A stretch of 64,000 nucleotides of DNA from Vreelandella zhanjiangensis DSM 21076 (GCF_000377665.1 NZ_KB898655.1:62715-126714), one strand, 5' to 3'; numbered from the stretch's first letter, positions 7,822-16,893 are shown. Notes: generated by a model from the sequence alone, not told the origin. Numbers and translations: made by a program.

Positions 7822-8976
7822 ATGAATATCCTGCTTTGCCCTGATAGTTTTAAAGACGCTTTAAGCGCGGAACAAGCGGCCAAGGCAATGGCTGAAGGCG
7901 TCCTTAATGCCGCGCCCCAAGCGCAAACGCACTGCTGCCCGATGGCTGACGGCGGCGAAGGCAGCCTTGATGCACTGATTGCCGCGACCGGCGCCAAGCG
8001 CTGCGTTGTCGATGTTCAGGATGCGCTTGGCCGCCCCCGCAAAGCCGCTTGGGGGTGGCTGGGTGAACAGCGTACCGCGTTTATCGAGCTGGCAGAAGCC
8101 AGCGGCCTGCAACACTTAACTCCCGAAGAGCGTGACGCGCTGCATACCTCCACCTTTGGCGTGGGCCAGATGCTCCTGGCCGCGTTGGATCAAGGCGCAG
8201 AAAAAGCCTTGCTGCTGCTAGGGGGTAGCGCCACCAACGATGGTGGCGCGGGTATGCTGCAAGCGCTGGGCGCAAAACTAACCGCGACCAGTGGCGCACC
8301 ACTTGCCCCTGGCGGTGCGGCGTTGGCGGCGCTTGAAACGCTGGATATTTCGGGGCTTGACCCGCGCTTAACGTCACTTAACGTGGAAGCCGCAGTGGAT
8401 GTGGATAACCCACTGCTAGGTGAGCGCGGGGCAAGTGCGGTATTCGGCCCGCAAAAAGGCGCCTCGCCTGATCAAGTGGCTCAGCTTGACCACGCCCTGG
8501 GCCGCTTTGCCGATATCAGCGCCCGCGTATTGGGCAAGGATTATCGCGACTTACCGGGTGCCGGTGCCGCCGGTGGCATGGGGTTTGCCGCGCGCGCCTT
8601 TCTTGATGCCACGCTGATGCCCGGCATTGAAATGATTATGCAGCAGGCCGATATGCCCGCCCTGCTCAATAACGCCGACCTTGTGATTACCGGAGAAGGC
8701 CGACTGGATGGGCAGAGCATGTCGGGCAAGACGCCTATCGGCGTTGCCCGCGCGGCCCAGCGTCTTGGCAAGCCCGTCATCATTCTCGCTGGCAGCCTGG
8801 GCGACGGCTGGCAGGCATGTCTTGATGAAGGCGTAACAGCGGCGTTTGCCTTGGCCGATGGCCCCATGACCCTGGAACAGGCGCTGCCCAGAACCGCTGA
8901 ACTGCTGGCGGCGCGCTGTGAAAGTATTATCCGGGTGTGGATAACCCCCTCGCCCTTTGAAAACCCTGCCCTTTGA
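7822..8976 (+). CDS. garK: Glycerate kinase (GarK/GlxK family)
   Basis: A 384-aa cytoplasmic enzyme that phosphorylates D-glycerate with ATP. Family motifs are clear: P-D-S-F-K-D-A-L-S near residues 6-14, M-A-D-G-G-E-G-S near 41-48, G-G-S-A-T-N-D-G-G-A-G near 133-143, and T-G-E-G-R-L-D-G-Q near 288. ATG 7822 has GGAGG 7-11 bases upstream. No other glyoxylate or glycerate genes are adjacent. The last dozen residues (T-P-S-P-F-E-N-P-A-L) are encoded by the first units of a tandem repeat and probably arose by slippage. Confidence 0.9.
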   Translation: MNILLCPDSFKDALSAEQAAKAMAEGVLNAAPQAQTHCCPMADGGEGSLDALIAATGAKRCVVDVQDALGRPRKAAWGWLGEQRTAFIELAEASGLQHLTPEERDALHTSTFGVGQMLLAALDQGAEKALLLLGGSATNDGGAGMLQALGAKLTATSGAPLAPGGAALAALETLDISGLDPRLTSLNVEAAVDVDNPLLGERGASAVFGPQKGASPDQVAQLDHALGRFADISARVLGKDYRDLPGAGAAGGMGFAARAFLDATLMPGIEMIMQQADMPALLNNADLVITGEGRLDGQSMSGKTPIGVARAAQRLGKPVIILAGSLGDGWQACLDEGVTAAFALADGPMTLEQALPRTAELLAARCESIIRVWITPSPFENPAL

Positions 8977-9032
8977 AAACACTGCCCTTGAAAACATCGC
9001 CCTTGAAAACATCGCCCCTTGAAAAACCCTGC
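8951..9032. repeat. Five tandem 15-16-bp repeats across the garK stop
   Basis: Five imperfect units, each close to (C/T)CGCCCTTTGAAAAC, run head to tail from inside the last codons of the glycerate kinase gene into the downstream spacer. There is no spacer structure, so this is a minisatellite-type array, not CRISPR. It resembles in style the 20-bp triplication at 1981-2040. Confidence 0.85.
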
Positions 9033-9199
9033 CCGCGCCAGCATTACTCAGTGAGAGCGCAAACGTTATAGCGGTAAACGCAATGTTATAAGGCTATGGG
9101 CGCGATACACAAAACCTGGTTTGCAGCGCCCTAGCAACGTTTTATGCTAATCAAACGATTTGATAGCCGTTTCACCCGGCTCCAACATGGAGGTACGAC

Positions 9200-9676
9200 A
9201 TGACCGATACCAATAGCATTGGCTTACATGAAAGCAGCGCCAGCCAGCTGGCTGAAAAGCTTAATCACCTGCTGGCCAACTATCAGATCTTTTACATGAA
9301 CGTGCGCGGCTACCACTGGAACGTCAAGGGTAGCGATTTCTTCGAGCTGCACGTCAAATTTGAAGAGTTCTATACCGACCTGTTGACCAAGGTAGACGAA
9401 GTCGCCGAGCGTATTCTCACCCTGGGCCATAAGCCGGTACATGCGTATAGCGACTACGCCACGCTTTCTCACATTCAGGAAGATAAAGACGTTCACGATG
9501 GTAAGGCGTGCGTGAATGGCGTGTTAAAAGGCTACCAGACATTGATCGAGCTGCAGCGTGAAGTACTGTCATTCGCCTCGGATGCCGATGACGAAGGTAC
9601 TGCATCACTCGCCAGTGACTATATTCGTGAGCAGGAAAAAACCATCTGGATGCTGAACGCTTACCTCGGTAAGTAA
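9200..9676 (+). CDS. dps: Dps-family DNA-protecting ferritin-like protein
   Basis: A 158-aa protein of the Dps family, which forms dodecamers, oxidises and stores iron and binds DNA in stationary phase or oxidative stress. The ferroxidase signature is visible: Y-H-W-N-V-K-G near residues 35-41 and H-V-K-F-E-E-F-Y-T-D-L near 51-61, with D-E-V-A-E-R following. ATG 9200 has GGAGG upstream. A terminator once followed this gene, but an IS element has split it. Confidence 0.93.
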   Translation: MTDTNSIGLHESSASQLAEKLNHLLANYQIFYMNVRGYHWNVKGSDFFELHVKFEEFYTDLLTKVDEVAERILTLGHKPVHAYSDYATLSHIQEDKDVHDGKACVNGVLKGYQTLIELQREVLSFASDADDEGTASLASDYIREQEKTIWMLNAYLGK

Positions 9677-9769
9677 TAAGCGCTCGTCGCAGATATAGAT
9701 ACACAAACGGCACCTAAGTGAACTGCACCCCAAAAGTTGGACACTTATCCAACGATTGGGGTGTTTTTC

Positions 9770-10294
9770 ATGGCGAAACACAATGAAGCGTTCAAACTAT
9801 TAGTAGTGCAAAGCTACGCAGAAGGACCACAAGGTTACAAGAGTCTGGCCAGGCAGTACGGTCTTGGCCCTACAACCGTCAGGCGTTGGGTTAAACACTA
9901 TGAACAGCATGGTCTCAGTGGCTTGCAGAAAAAGTTCAGCCATTACAGCGCCGAGTTCAAATTAGCGGTGTTGCAACAGATGAGGCAAGAGGAGCTATCA
10001 GCTTTACAAGCGACGACGCTGTTCGATATCCGAGGTGGAACGGGCGTCGTACGGCGGTGGAAAAGTCAGTATCATGAAGGAGGCTTCCAAGCCTTGGAGC
10101 CTAAAGCCCGAGGACGACCAACGAAGATGCCTACGACAGAGCCACCGAAGCCCCCACTGCCATTGCCTGAAAAGAGTTCTCTGGAGCAGCTGCTCCAAGA
10201 GAATGAGTACTTGCGTGCTGAGGTGGCCTACCTAAAAAAGTTGAGGGCCTTGCGTCAGGCCAAAGAGCAAGCCGCGCAGAAAAAGCGCGGGTAG
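9770..10294 (+). CDS. IS3-family transposase OrfA
   Basis: A 174-aa OrfA. Two helix-turn-helix units (about residues 13-45, with L-G-P-T-T-V-R-R-W, and 60-100) recognise the IS ends, followed by a Pro-rich linker and a leucine-zipper-like helix (L-E-Q-L-L-Q-E-N-E-Y-L). ATG 9770 is chosen over the upstream in-frame ATG 9737, which lies in the terminal repeat. Translation can slip to the OrfB frame at 10234-10240 to make the OrfAB transposase. Confidence 0.9.
   Translation: MAKHNEAFKLLVVQSYAEGPQGYKSLARQYGLGPTTVRRWVKHYEQHGLSGLQKKFSHYSAEFKLAVLQQMRQEELSALQATTLFDIRGGTGVVRRWKSQYHEGGFQALEPKARGRPTKMPTTEPPKPPLPLPEKSSLEQLLQENEYLRAEVAYLKKLRALRQAKEQAAQKKRG
10234..10240 (+). promoter_or_regulatory. Programmed -1 frameshift heptamer A-AAA-AAG
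   Basis: The heptamer AAAAAAG lies in OrfA phase as A AAA AAG (Lys-Lys codons), the standard -1 slippery site of the IS3 family. Reading from there in the -1 frame has no stop up to the OrfB region, so a fused OrfAB can be made. Confidence 0.85.
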
Positions 10295-10320
10295 TCCTTG
10301 AACTGAAGCAAGGCCACCCT

Positions 10321-11127
10321 TTGCCGATGCCGCTAAAAGTAGCCGAACTGTCGCGTAGCACCTTCTATTATCAGGTAAGGGTTCAGCAGCTGGATGATCG
10401 ACATGCTGGTCTGAAGCGTCGAATTCACGCTCTCTACGAGCGACACAAAGGACGCTACGGCTATCGACGAATTACAGCAGCGTTGCGCCAAGCGGGAGAG
10501 CAGGTCAACCACAAAACAGTTCAACGTCTGATGCAGCATCTGGGATTGAAGTCATTGGTGCGCCCGAAGAAATACCGTTCCTATCGTGGACAACCGGCCA
10601 GTGTTCCCAATCTTCTTGCCCGTCAGTTTCAGGCTGAACGCCCCAACCAAAAGTGGGTCACCGACGTTACGGAGTTCAATGTCCGAGGTGAAAAGCTGTA
10701 CTTATCGCCTGTAATGGATCTCTACAATGGGGAAATCGTGTCCTATTCAATACAGAAGCGGCCGCAGTTCTCGCTGGTAGGGGGGATGCTCAAGAAAGCC
10801 TTGGCCAAGCTGGCCAACCAAGAGGCGCCGTTACTGCATTCCGACCAAGGTTGGCAATATCAGATGCCTGCTTACCGGCGCAAACTCGCGGAGTATGGTG
10901 TGATCCAGAGCATGTCACGCAAGGAAAATTGTCTCGATAATGCCGCCATAGAGAGCTTCTTTGGAACGCTGAAGTCTGAATATTTCTACCTGAACCGGTT
11001 CGACAATATTGAACAGTTACAGGCGGGCATCCGACGCTATATCCATTACTACAACTACGAGCGCATTAAGATCAAGCTAAAAGGCCTGAGTCCGGTACAG
11101 TACCGAAATCAGGCCTTGGCCGCTTAG
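10321..11127 (+). CDS. IS3-family transposase OrfB (DDE catalytic part)
   Basis: A 268-aa open stretch (the frame is in fact open back to the frameshift site). It holds the HTH_21 region (R-Y-G-Y-R-R-I near residue 46) and the rve integrase core with the DDE triad: D in K-W-V-T-D-V-T, D in L-H-S-D-Q-G-W-Q-Y and E in N-A-A-I-E-S-F-F. It is normally produced as part of OrfAB by -1 frameshifting rather than from its own start (the first codon here is TTG without a good binding site). Confidence 0.9.
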   Translation: MPMPLKVAELSRSTFYYQVRVQQLDDRHAGLKRRIHALYERHKGRYGYRRITAALRQAGEQVNHKTVQRLMQHLGLKSLVRPKKYRSYRGQPASVPNLLARQFQAERPNQKWVTDVTEFNVRGEKLYLSPVMDLYNGEIVSYSIQKRPQFSLVGGMLKKALAKLANQEAPLLHSDQGWQYQMPAYRRKLAEYGVIQSMSRKENCLDNAAIESFFGTLKSEYFYLNRFDNIEQLQAGIRRYIHYYNYERIKIKLKGLSPVQYRNQALAA

Positions 11128-11193
11128 TTTTTTACTGTCCAAATTTATGGGGTCAGTTCAAAGCGGTGCCGTTTTTTATGTGCCTGATATTAG

Positions 11194-12660
11194 CTAGCCT
11201 TTCTTAGCCAAATCTTCCATCAACGCACGCAGCATGCGCCAGAACTCATCGACCGAGGCAAGCTCTACGCGCTCGTCCGGTGAGTGGGCGCCGCGAATCA
11301 GCGGGCCAAACGAGATCATATCCAGGTGCGGGTATTTGCTGCCTATAATGCCGCACTCAAGCCCCGCATGAATGACCTTAACCGCAGGTTCCTGCTCAAA
11401 CAGAGCGGCATGGCGCTTATTAAAGATGGCAAGTAACGCACTGCCTGGGTGAGGCACCCAACCGGGGTAGCTGTTCTCCACACGCACGCGCGCGCCAATT
11501 AACCCAAACAGCGCCTGAAAGCGGTCAGCTAAGGCAGCGGTTGCCGTATCGTGCAGGGAGCGTACTAGCGCGCACAGGTGCAGACGCCCCGCTTTAAGGC
11601 TTAATACGCCTAGATTGTTGGAGGTTTCCACAACGCCCGGCACATCGGCACTCATACGCTCAACTCCGCACGGCGCGGCATGTAGCGCCGCTACCAGCAT
11701 AGTGCTGGCATCCAGAGTTAGCGGCTCGAAGGCCTCATGATTTACGCTTCGCGTGGCGCTCAACACCAAACCACTATCGCCCGTACTTAGCTCGGCACGC
11801 AGGGTATTTTCCAGCGTCTTCAGCGCGTCAAAAGCGGCATCCACGTCGTTAGCGGGCAGGGCAAGCTGAGCAAACGCTTCGCGGGGGATGGCATTACGTA
11901 GCGTGCCACCCTGGTAGCTCACCAGGCGTGCATCAAACGCTTCCAGGGTGCGCAGTGCCCGCACTAACAGGCGGTTGGCATTGCCTAGCGGCTTATGAAT
12001 ATCGATCCCGGAATGACCGCCTTTTAAACCCGTTAGGGAAATTTCAATCAGCTGTTCATCGTCACGCAGCGCGGTCCCCGGCAGGAGCGCATCAACCACC
12101 ACGTCGGCACCACCCGCACAGCCGATATACACTTCGCCGCGGTCTTCACTATCCAAATTGAGCAGCAATGAGCCTTTCAGCCAGTTTTCGGCCAAGTTGA
12201 GCGCGCCACCCATGGAGGTTTCTTCTTCAAGGGTAAACAGCGCTTCAAGCGGGCCATGGGTAAGCTCTGCATCTTCAAGCACGGCAAGAATAGCCGCTAC
12301 GCCCATTCCGTTATCGGCCCCAAGGGTTGTGCCCTCGGCGTGCAGCCAACCATCGGCTACATAGGTACTGATGGGGTCACGCGTGAAATCATGGGTACTG
12401 TCGGAATTGGCTTGGGCCACCATATCCAAATGACCCTGCAGAATAACCCCCGGTGCCTGCTCACAGCCGGGCGAGGCCGGTTTACAAATACGTAAATTGC
12501 CAAAGCTATCACGGTCGTGGGCAAGCCCTTGAGCATCGGCCCAGGCTTCGAGTATCGCGACCAGCGCGGCTTCCTGCCCAGACGGGCGCGGGGTGTTACA
12601 CAGCGTACGAAAGTGGCGCCAAACGATGGACGGCGTCAACGCGTCTAAATGTGCGTTCAT
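11194..12660 (-). CDS. pepD: Aminoacyl-histidine dipeptidase PepD (M20)
   Basis: A 488-aa cytosolic metallopeptidase that cleaves Xaa-His dipeptides such as carnosine. M20 metal-site motifs are visible: L-Q-G-H-L-D-M-V near residues 72-79, G-A-D-N-G-M-G near 118-124, and E-E-E-T-S-M-G-G near 147-154; a second half has H-S-P-D-E-R-V. Length matches the E. coli enzyme. The start ATG has GAAGAG upstream. It is followed on the same strand by the IS. Confidence 0.92.
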   Translation of the reverse strand: MNAHLDALTPSIVWRHFRTLCNTPRPSGQEAALVAILEAWADAQGLAHDRDSFGNLRICKPASPGCEQAPGVILQGHLDMVAQANSDSTHDFTRDPISTYVADGWLHAEGTTLGADNGMGVAAILAVLEDAELTHGPLEALFTLEEETSMGGALNLAENWLKGSLLLNLDSEDRGEVYIGCAGGADVVVDALLPGTALRDDEQLIEISLTGLKGGHSGIDIHKPLGNANRLLVRALRTLEAFDARLVSYQGGTLRNAIPREAFAQLALPANDVDAAFDALKTLENTLRAELSTGDSGLVLSATRSVNHEAFEPLTLDASTMLVAALHAAPCGVERMSADVPGVVETSNNLGVLSLKAGRLHLCALVRSLHDTATAALADRFQALFGLIGARVRVENSYPGWVPHPGSALLAIFNKRHAALFEQEPAVKVIHAGLECGIIGSKYPHLDMISFGPLIRGAHSPDERVELASVDEFWRMLRALMEDLAKKG

Positions 12661-12692
12661 AAAAACTCTTCATTATCAGTAATCGCCCCACT

Positions 12693-14888
12693 TTACTCCT
12701 CCGAACGATGCGGGAAAAGTATGTATTGTGAGGCTAATAGTTCAACAACTTGGCGCAGCGCACGCACGCTATCACCGTGTGCTGCCGCTAAAGGGCGATT
12801 TTGAAACGCCCACGCCGCTAACTGTTGGTGTGCAGTGGCAGCGCTTATATCCTGCAGGCGACTGGTTTCACGCGCCAGCGCTTGAAGCGCCGCCCGCGCT
12901 AATACCGGGTCACGGTGCCCATGCGCTACATCGTTGATGGTTTGGCACTCTTCAGCAGTGAGCGGCATTGAAGGCAGCGCTCTCAGCAATACCGCCACCA
13001 CGTCAGGCGGTAACGTTGTTAATTCGAACGCCAGCAGCCCCGGTAGTGACGCGCTAAAGCTTGACGTTAAGCTACTTAATACGCTCTCGCCCTCAGCGTT
13101 CAGCGCCCTGGCCACCATTACCGCAAATTCCCCGGTGGCCGCTTCACGCGTAATGCCCAAGCGCACGGGCTGAAACCCTTGAGCCAGCCAGAAGCGTAGC
13201 AGAGATGCTTCCGCGCCGAACGTGGCGCCATATAGCGCCACACCTTGGTCTGCGGCCTCGCGACTATCTTCGGCAATCAGCTGTTGGCCCAATCCTTCCC
13301 GGCGGCGTTCAGGATGCGTGGCAATCCGTACCACACGCCGCCAACGAGCGGTAAGCGCAGCGCGGCTGCCCATATGCGCGGCAAGAGACTGGGCCATCAG
13401 GTGGCCCTGAGGGCGTCGCACCCCCAACGCCACCTGCTCGGCAAGCTCAGGCGTAAAGCCGCCCTCCTCACGGGCCACCAATACGGCCTGCGGTGCGCTG
13501 CTCTGCCCTATCAGCCGCAGCGAAGTGCCCGGCCCGTCCAAAAGCTGACGCAAATCGCTGGGCGACGTACGGTAATGAGACTGCACCAGAAGGCCAAACA
13601 TAGCCTCAAGAGCAGTTTCGTCTTGAGCAAGCTCGGCGCGCTCGAGCGTATAAGAGGCTGACGCTTGATCGCACTGATCAGAGACCGGTAGAGGCGCTTT
13701 TAACAACAGCAGCCGGTTGACCGTTGCCTCAAGCGGGTCCCCCCCAGCCCAGCGAATAGGGGTAGTCAGTGTTAGGGCCTTCCATTGCGGAGTAAGCCGC
13801 GCCAACACATCGCGAAAGCGCAGCGCAAACCCGCGCCCAGAACCTTCATAGCCATCAATAGTGGTCGCAAACGCAATCCGCGGAAATGCCGTAAGCCACT
13901 GAGCCAACAGGGAAGCCGGAATCGCCGCCGCTTCATCAACCATTAAATAACTGCCATCGCCCCCCAGTTTCTTGGCCGCCACCTGCTCGGTGAGCACATC
14001 AGGAGGCAAAAAGCACAGCTCGCTTTTATTCGCGAGCTGAAAGCGGCTGGGCGTGATACGTGCCCCCTCTGGGCAGAGAGCTTCCAGACGTGCAAACAGG
14101 CTTTCCACCGCGCTCAAGCGCGGAGCAGTCACGACGATAGATGACGTGCCGTTTTCTAGAAGCCGCGCACAGGCAATTCCCAGGGCGGCGCTTTTGCCCC
14201 GCCCACGGTCAGCGGTAATGACCAGCGGGCGGCGGCGCTTTAAGTTCACCAGTTGGGTAACGGTAGTTGCCTGATCGGGCGTAGCGCATGCGCTGTCGTT
14301 AACGCTCTCTTGGTGCGCTAAGCGTGCGCTCAAGCGGGGTAGCTGCGGCCGCCAGGGCGCGTGCCAAGTGACGATATCCGTGCGCTCGTCAAGCAGGCGA
14401 GCCAAGCGCGCTAAATAGTGGGCGGTTAACTGCTCCCACTGCCAGGGGTGATCGGCAAACCGGGCATAATCAGGGTCTGGGCGCTCACCCCAAGGGTAAG
14501 GCGTTATCAGCACCAGCAAGCCGCCCGCCGTCAGCGTACCCGCCAGCGCCCCCAATGCTTCAGGGTCAAAGCCTGCGCTGCCACTGGCATCCATTACGAC
14601 AAGCTGGTGCTCGGCCCCCAAACGCGTGCGCGCTTTGCGCGGCGTGATCCAAGGCTCAACCGGCGTATTATCTGCCTGATGGGCAACCCATAAAGGCGCT
14701 TGCCAACAAGCGCCCTGCCATAGTTTGAGAGCTTGATCACGGCACTCACCGGGCTCTCCCGTAAGCCATACCAACTGCCGCCACCCACGCCTGTGTAAGC
14801 GTTTGGCATGGGCCATTAACGCTGGCAGGGGCGACTTACCTGGCATACTTAACGTTTTCGTCAACCTTTCGTGTGACCACGTTGGCAT
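12693..14888 (-). CDS. tmcA: tRNA(Met) cytidine acetyltransferase TmcA
   Basis: A 731-aa enzyme that makes N4-acetylcytidine at the wobble base of elongator tRNA-Met using acetyl-CoA and ATP. Order of domains: N-terminal DUF1726-like region, RecA-like helicase domain with Walker A T-A-D-R-G-R-G-K-S-A near residue 228 and D-E-A-A-A motif II near 318, a GNAT acetyltransferase domain (R-R-E-G-L-G-Q near 532), and a C-terminal tRNA-binding region. ATG 14888 has AGGAG 8 bases upstream and is preferred over TTG 14891. Confidence 0.92.
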   Translation of the reverse strand: MPTWSHERLTKTLSMPGKSPLPALMAHAKRLHRRGWRQLVWLTGEPGECRDQALKLWQGACWQAPLWVAHQADNTPVEPWITPRKARTRLGAEHQLVVMDASGSAGFDPEALGALAGTLTAGGLLVLITPYPWGERPDPDYARFADHPWQWEQLTAHYLARLARLLDERTDIVTWHAPWRPQLPRLSARLAHQESVNDSACATPDQATTVTQLVNLKRRRPLVITADRGRGKSAALGIACARLLENGTSSIVVTAPRLSAVESLFARLEALCPEGARITPSRFQLANKSELCFLPPDVLTEQVAAKKLGGDGSYLMVDEAAAIPASLLAQWLTAFPRIAFATTIDGYEGSGRGFALRFRDVLARLTPQWKALTLTTPIRWAGGDPLEATVNRLLLLKAPLPVSDQCDQASASYTLERAELAQDETALEAMFGLLVQSHYRTSPSDLRQLLDGPGTSLRLIGQSSAPQAVLVAREEGGFTPELAEQVALGVRRPQGHLMAQSLAAHMGSRAALTARWRRVVRIATHPERRREGLGQQLIAEDSREAADQGVALYGATFGAEASLLRFWLAQGFQPVRLGITREAATGEFAVMVARALNAEGESVLSSLTSSFSASLPGLLAFELTTLPPDVVAVLLRALPSMPLTAEECQTINDVAHGHRDPVLARAALQALARETSRLQDISAATAHQQLAAWAFQNRPLAAAHGDSVRALRQVVELLASQYILFPHRSEE

Positions 14889-15225
14889 CAAGACTCCTAA
14901 GACCCACTATTTCTCGAAAACTTTTTTTAGAACTTTGGTTGAACAAAAAGGCGTTTTTCAACGTTACTGGCTCTGGCCAAGCATGTAAAAAGCTCACAAT
15001 AAAAATGTAACCTACTGATTAAAATGAATATAAAACTTTCATAAAACTTTAAGTAGCGGTTTTTGCTTATCCTGCTCAGGTTGCACCGCAGCAGTAAGAG
15101 TGTGCTAATTTAGCGGTGCAGCCGGTGCTTTCTCTACTTTACGTAAACGTTAGCTCCTTTATTGCACTTTCCTGCATTGCGGTAACAAACACTAATAATG
15201 CCTTAAGCCAACCAGGAAAAATAAC
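14889..15225. other. Intergenic region with TRAP promoter; inverted repeat inside
   Basis: A 337-bp AT-rich spacer between divergent tmcA and the TRAP substrate-binding gene. It must hold both promoters. The only structured feature I see is a perfect 8-bp inverted repeat, TGCACCGC (15082-15089) / GCGGTGCA (15113-15120), 23 bp apart, which could be a looped operator or weak hairpin. No gene is visible. Confidence 0.5.
15082..15120. promoter_or_regulatory. Inverted repeat upstream of TRAP operon, possible operator
   Basis: Perfect 8-bp arms TGCACCGC / GCGGTGCA with a 23-bp spacer, about 105 bp before the dctP-like start. The spacing would suit two half-sites of a dimeric or tetrameric regulator. 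No regulator gene adjoins the operon, so this is a guess. Confidence 0.3.
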
Positions 15226-16329
15226 ATGAAAACGATTGCTCGATTCAGCCTCACTACGCTTGCGGCTAGCATCACGTTCGCCGCGCTCACCACTACTGCA
15301 CAAGCCCAAGAACAGTGGACGATGACCTCTACCTGGCCGGATAACCTTGATCTGGTTCAGATTGATCAACACTGGGTAGAACTGGTTAATAAACTTGCCG
15401 GCGACGAAGTACAGATCAACTTTCGGTCCGGCGGTACGCTAATGCCTGGCACAGAAGTGTTTGATGCCACGGAAACCGGCAGTATCGAAGCCGCCGGTGA
15501 CTGGCCCGGCTACTGGGCAGGCTTAAACCCCGCGTTCTCTCCACTGGCAACCACCACCAGCCTGTTTAACGGCGTCGACTATCTTAACTGGATTCAGCAG
15601 TGGGGTGGCCGTGAACTCTACGAAGAGATTTATGGCCAGTACAACATGATGTACCTGCCCTACGGCATTACCAATAACGAGTCTGGCTTTATGGGTCGCA
15701 CGCCGATCGCGAGCATCGCCGACCTTGAAGGCAAGCGCCTGCGTCTCTCAGGACGTGACCAGGGCCGTGTTCTGGAACAGTTAGGCGGCTCACAGGTAAC
15801 GCTTGCCGGGGGTGAGGTATATCAGGCGATTGAGCGTGGCGTGATTGATGCCGGCGAATTCTCGACTCCAGGCGTGGATTTCAAGGCAGGCTTTGCCGAA
15901 GTTGCTGACAACTGGGCAACGCCAGGCTGGCATCAGTCCGCCAGCGTGTTTGGTGTCATGATCAACATGGATGCCTGGAACGCGCTTTCCGAAGAGACCC
16001 AGGAGAAGCTGCGTATCGCCGCTGATGCCACCATGGCTTGGTCGCTGGCTTGGTCTGAGTACGAATCCAACGCCGCCACCCAGCAATTTATCGATGCGGG
16101 AGTGACGATCAACCAGTTCTCCGAAGAGGATTTGGCGCGCATTCAAGACGTCACTAACCAGGTCATCGTACAGGGCGCCTGTGAAAACCCCGATCACGCC
16201 AAGGTTTATCACTCCATGATTACGTACCTGCAGGAGTACGCAACGTGGCGTGACGTTTCAGTGCCTTTCAATATGAGCCGCACCATGAACAATCTGCCTT
16301 CTCTGGAAGAGATCGAAGCTTGCCTGTAA
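15226..16329 (+). CDS. dctP: TRAP transporter substrate-binding protein (DctP family)
   Basis: A 367-aa periplasmic solute receptor. Signal peptide of about 27 residues ending A-Q-A. The mature protein begins Q-E-Q-W-T-M-T-S-T-W-P and carries the DctP-type features: G-K-R-L-R near residue 168, which usually holds the substrate carboxylate, and E-V-Y-Q-A-I-E-R-G-V-I-D-A near 195-207. It resembles the DctP subgroup that binds 2-oxo acids or similar organic anions, but the ligand is not fixed by sequence. First gene of a three-gene operon. Confidence 0.88.
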   Translation: MKTIARFSLTTLAASITFAALTTTAQAQEQWTMTSTWPDNLDLVQIDQHWVELVNKLAGDEVQINFRSGGTLMPGTEVFDATETGSIEAAGDWPGYWAGLNPAFSPLATTTSLFNGVDYLNWIQQWGGRELYEEIYGQYNMMYLPYGITNNESGFMGRTPIASIADLEGKRLRLSGRDQGRVLEQLGGSQVTLAGGEVYQAIERGVIDAGEFSTPGVDFKAGFAEVADNWATPGWHQSASVFGVMINMDAWNALSEETQEKLRIAADATMAWSLAWSEYESNAATQQFIDAGVTINQFSEEDLARIQDVTNQVIVQGACENPDHAKVYHSMITYLQEYATWRDVSVPFNMSRTMNNLPSLEEIEACL

Positions 16330-16389
16330 GGCGCTCATGTTTCGCCCCGGCACAGCCGGGGCGGTTGTTGTGCTGACCGGAGATCTCCC

Positions 16390-16893
16390 ATGAATGCAGT
16401 TGCCCAAGCCATTGATGCGCTCAATGAAGCGTTTGGACGCCTGATTGCGCCGCTGATTGCCATCATTACTCTAATTGTACTGTTCGATATTGTTTCCCGT
16501 TTTGTGTTCGGCCGTCCCAGCGACTGGGCATTTGATATCACCAAGATGCTGTTTGGCGCGCACTTCATGCTGATGGCCGCCTACGGGCTACGTCACCATG
16601 TTCATGTAGAAGTGGATGTTCTAAAACGCCTGCTATCGCGCAAAAAACAGGCGCTGCTTGAGCTGATGGGCTATGTGGTTTTCTTCGTGCCGTTTATCTG
16701 GATGCTGCTCAAGTACGGGTGGCTGTTTTTCGATCGCGCGTTTAGCCGTGGCGAAACCACCTACGGCATGATGTCGATTCCGGTCTACCCCATCAAGGGC
16801 GTGATTGTGCTGGCGGCGGTCCTGCTGTTGCTCCAGGCCATTGCCATTGTTCTGCGGGCCATTATGCAGCTGCGCGAGGAGACACCGGCATGA
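16390..16893 (+). CDS. dctQ: TRAP transporter small permease (DctQ family)
   Basis: A 167-aa inner-membrane protein with four predicted helices, the standard DctQ fold. Contains R-F-V-F-G-R-P-S-D-W-A near residues 37-47, typical of the family. GGAG precedes ATG 16390. Its stop overlaps the ATG of the large permease by 4 bases, so the two subunits are translationally coupled. Forms the sodium-dependent import complex with DctM and DctP. Confidence 0.9.
   Translation: MNAVAQAIDALNEAFGRLIAPLIAIITLIVLFDIVSRFVFGRPSDWAFDITKMLFGAHFMLMAAYGLRHHVHVEVDVLKRLLSRKKQALLELMGYVVFFVPFIWMLLKYGWLFFDRAFSRGETTYGMMSIPVYPIKGVIVLAAVLLLLQAIAIVLRAIMQLREETPA

Larger units (their letters stand above)
9719..11160 (+). 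mobile_element. IS3-family insertion sequence, IS150 group (1442 bp)
   Basis: A complete IS bounded by imperfect inverted repeats of about 25 bp (left 9719-9743, right 11136-11160, both beginning TGAACTG at the outer end) and a 3-bp direct duplication AAG (9716-9718 and 11161-11163). It has two overlapping-frame transposase genes, a canonical slippery heptamer and all DDE residues, so it looks intact and possibly active. Confidence 0.93.
9707..11177 (+). terminator. dps terminator split by IS3 element in its loop
   Basis: The left arm ACGGCACC (9707-9714) and the right arm GGTGCCGT (11165-11172, followed by TTTTT) are perfect complements. Removing the IS and one copy of its AAG target duplication joins them as an 8-bp stem with a 5-nt loop TAAGC and a T-run, a classic Rho-independent terminator just after dps. 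The insertion sits exactly in the loop. Confidence 0.85.

Noticed and set aside
8951..9032. Possible CRISPR array
   Set aside because: Units are contiguous with no spacers and start inside a coding region; no cas genes.
8541..9044. Long minus-strand open frames opposite the end of garK, with a repeated F-Q-G-R-C pattern
   Set aside because: They are shadows of garK and of the tandem repeat; no binding site and no family resemblance.
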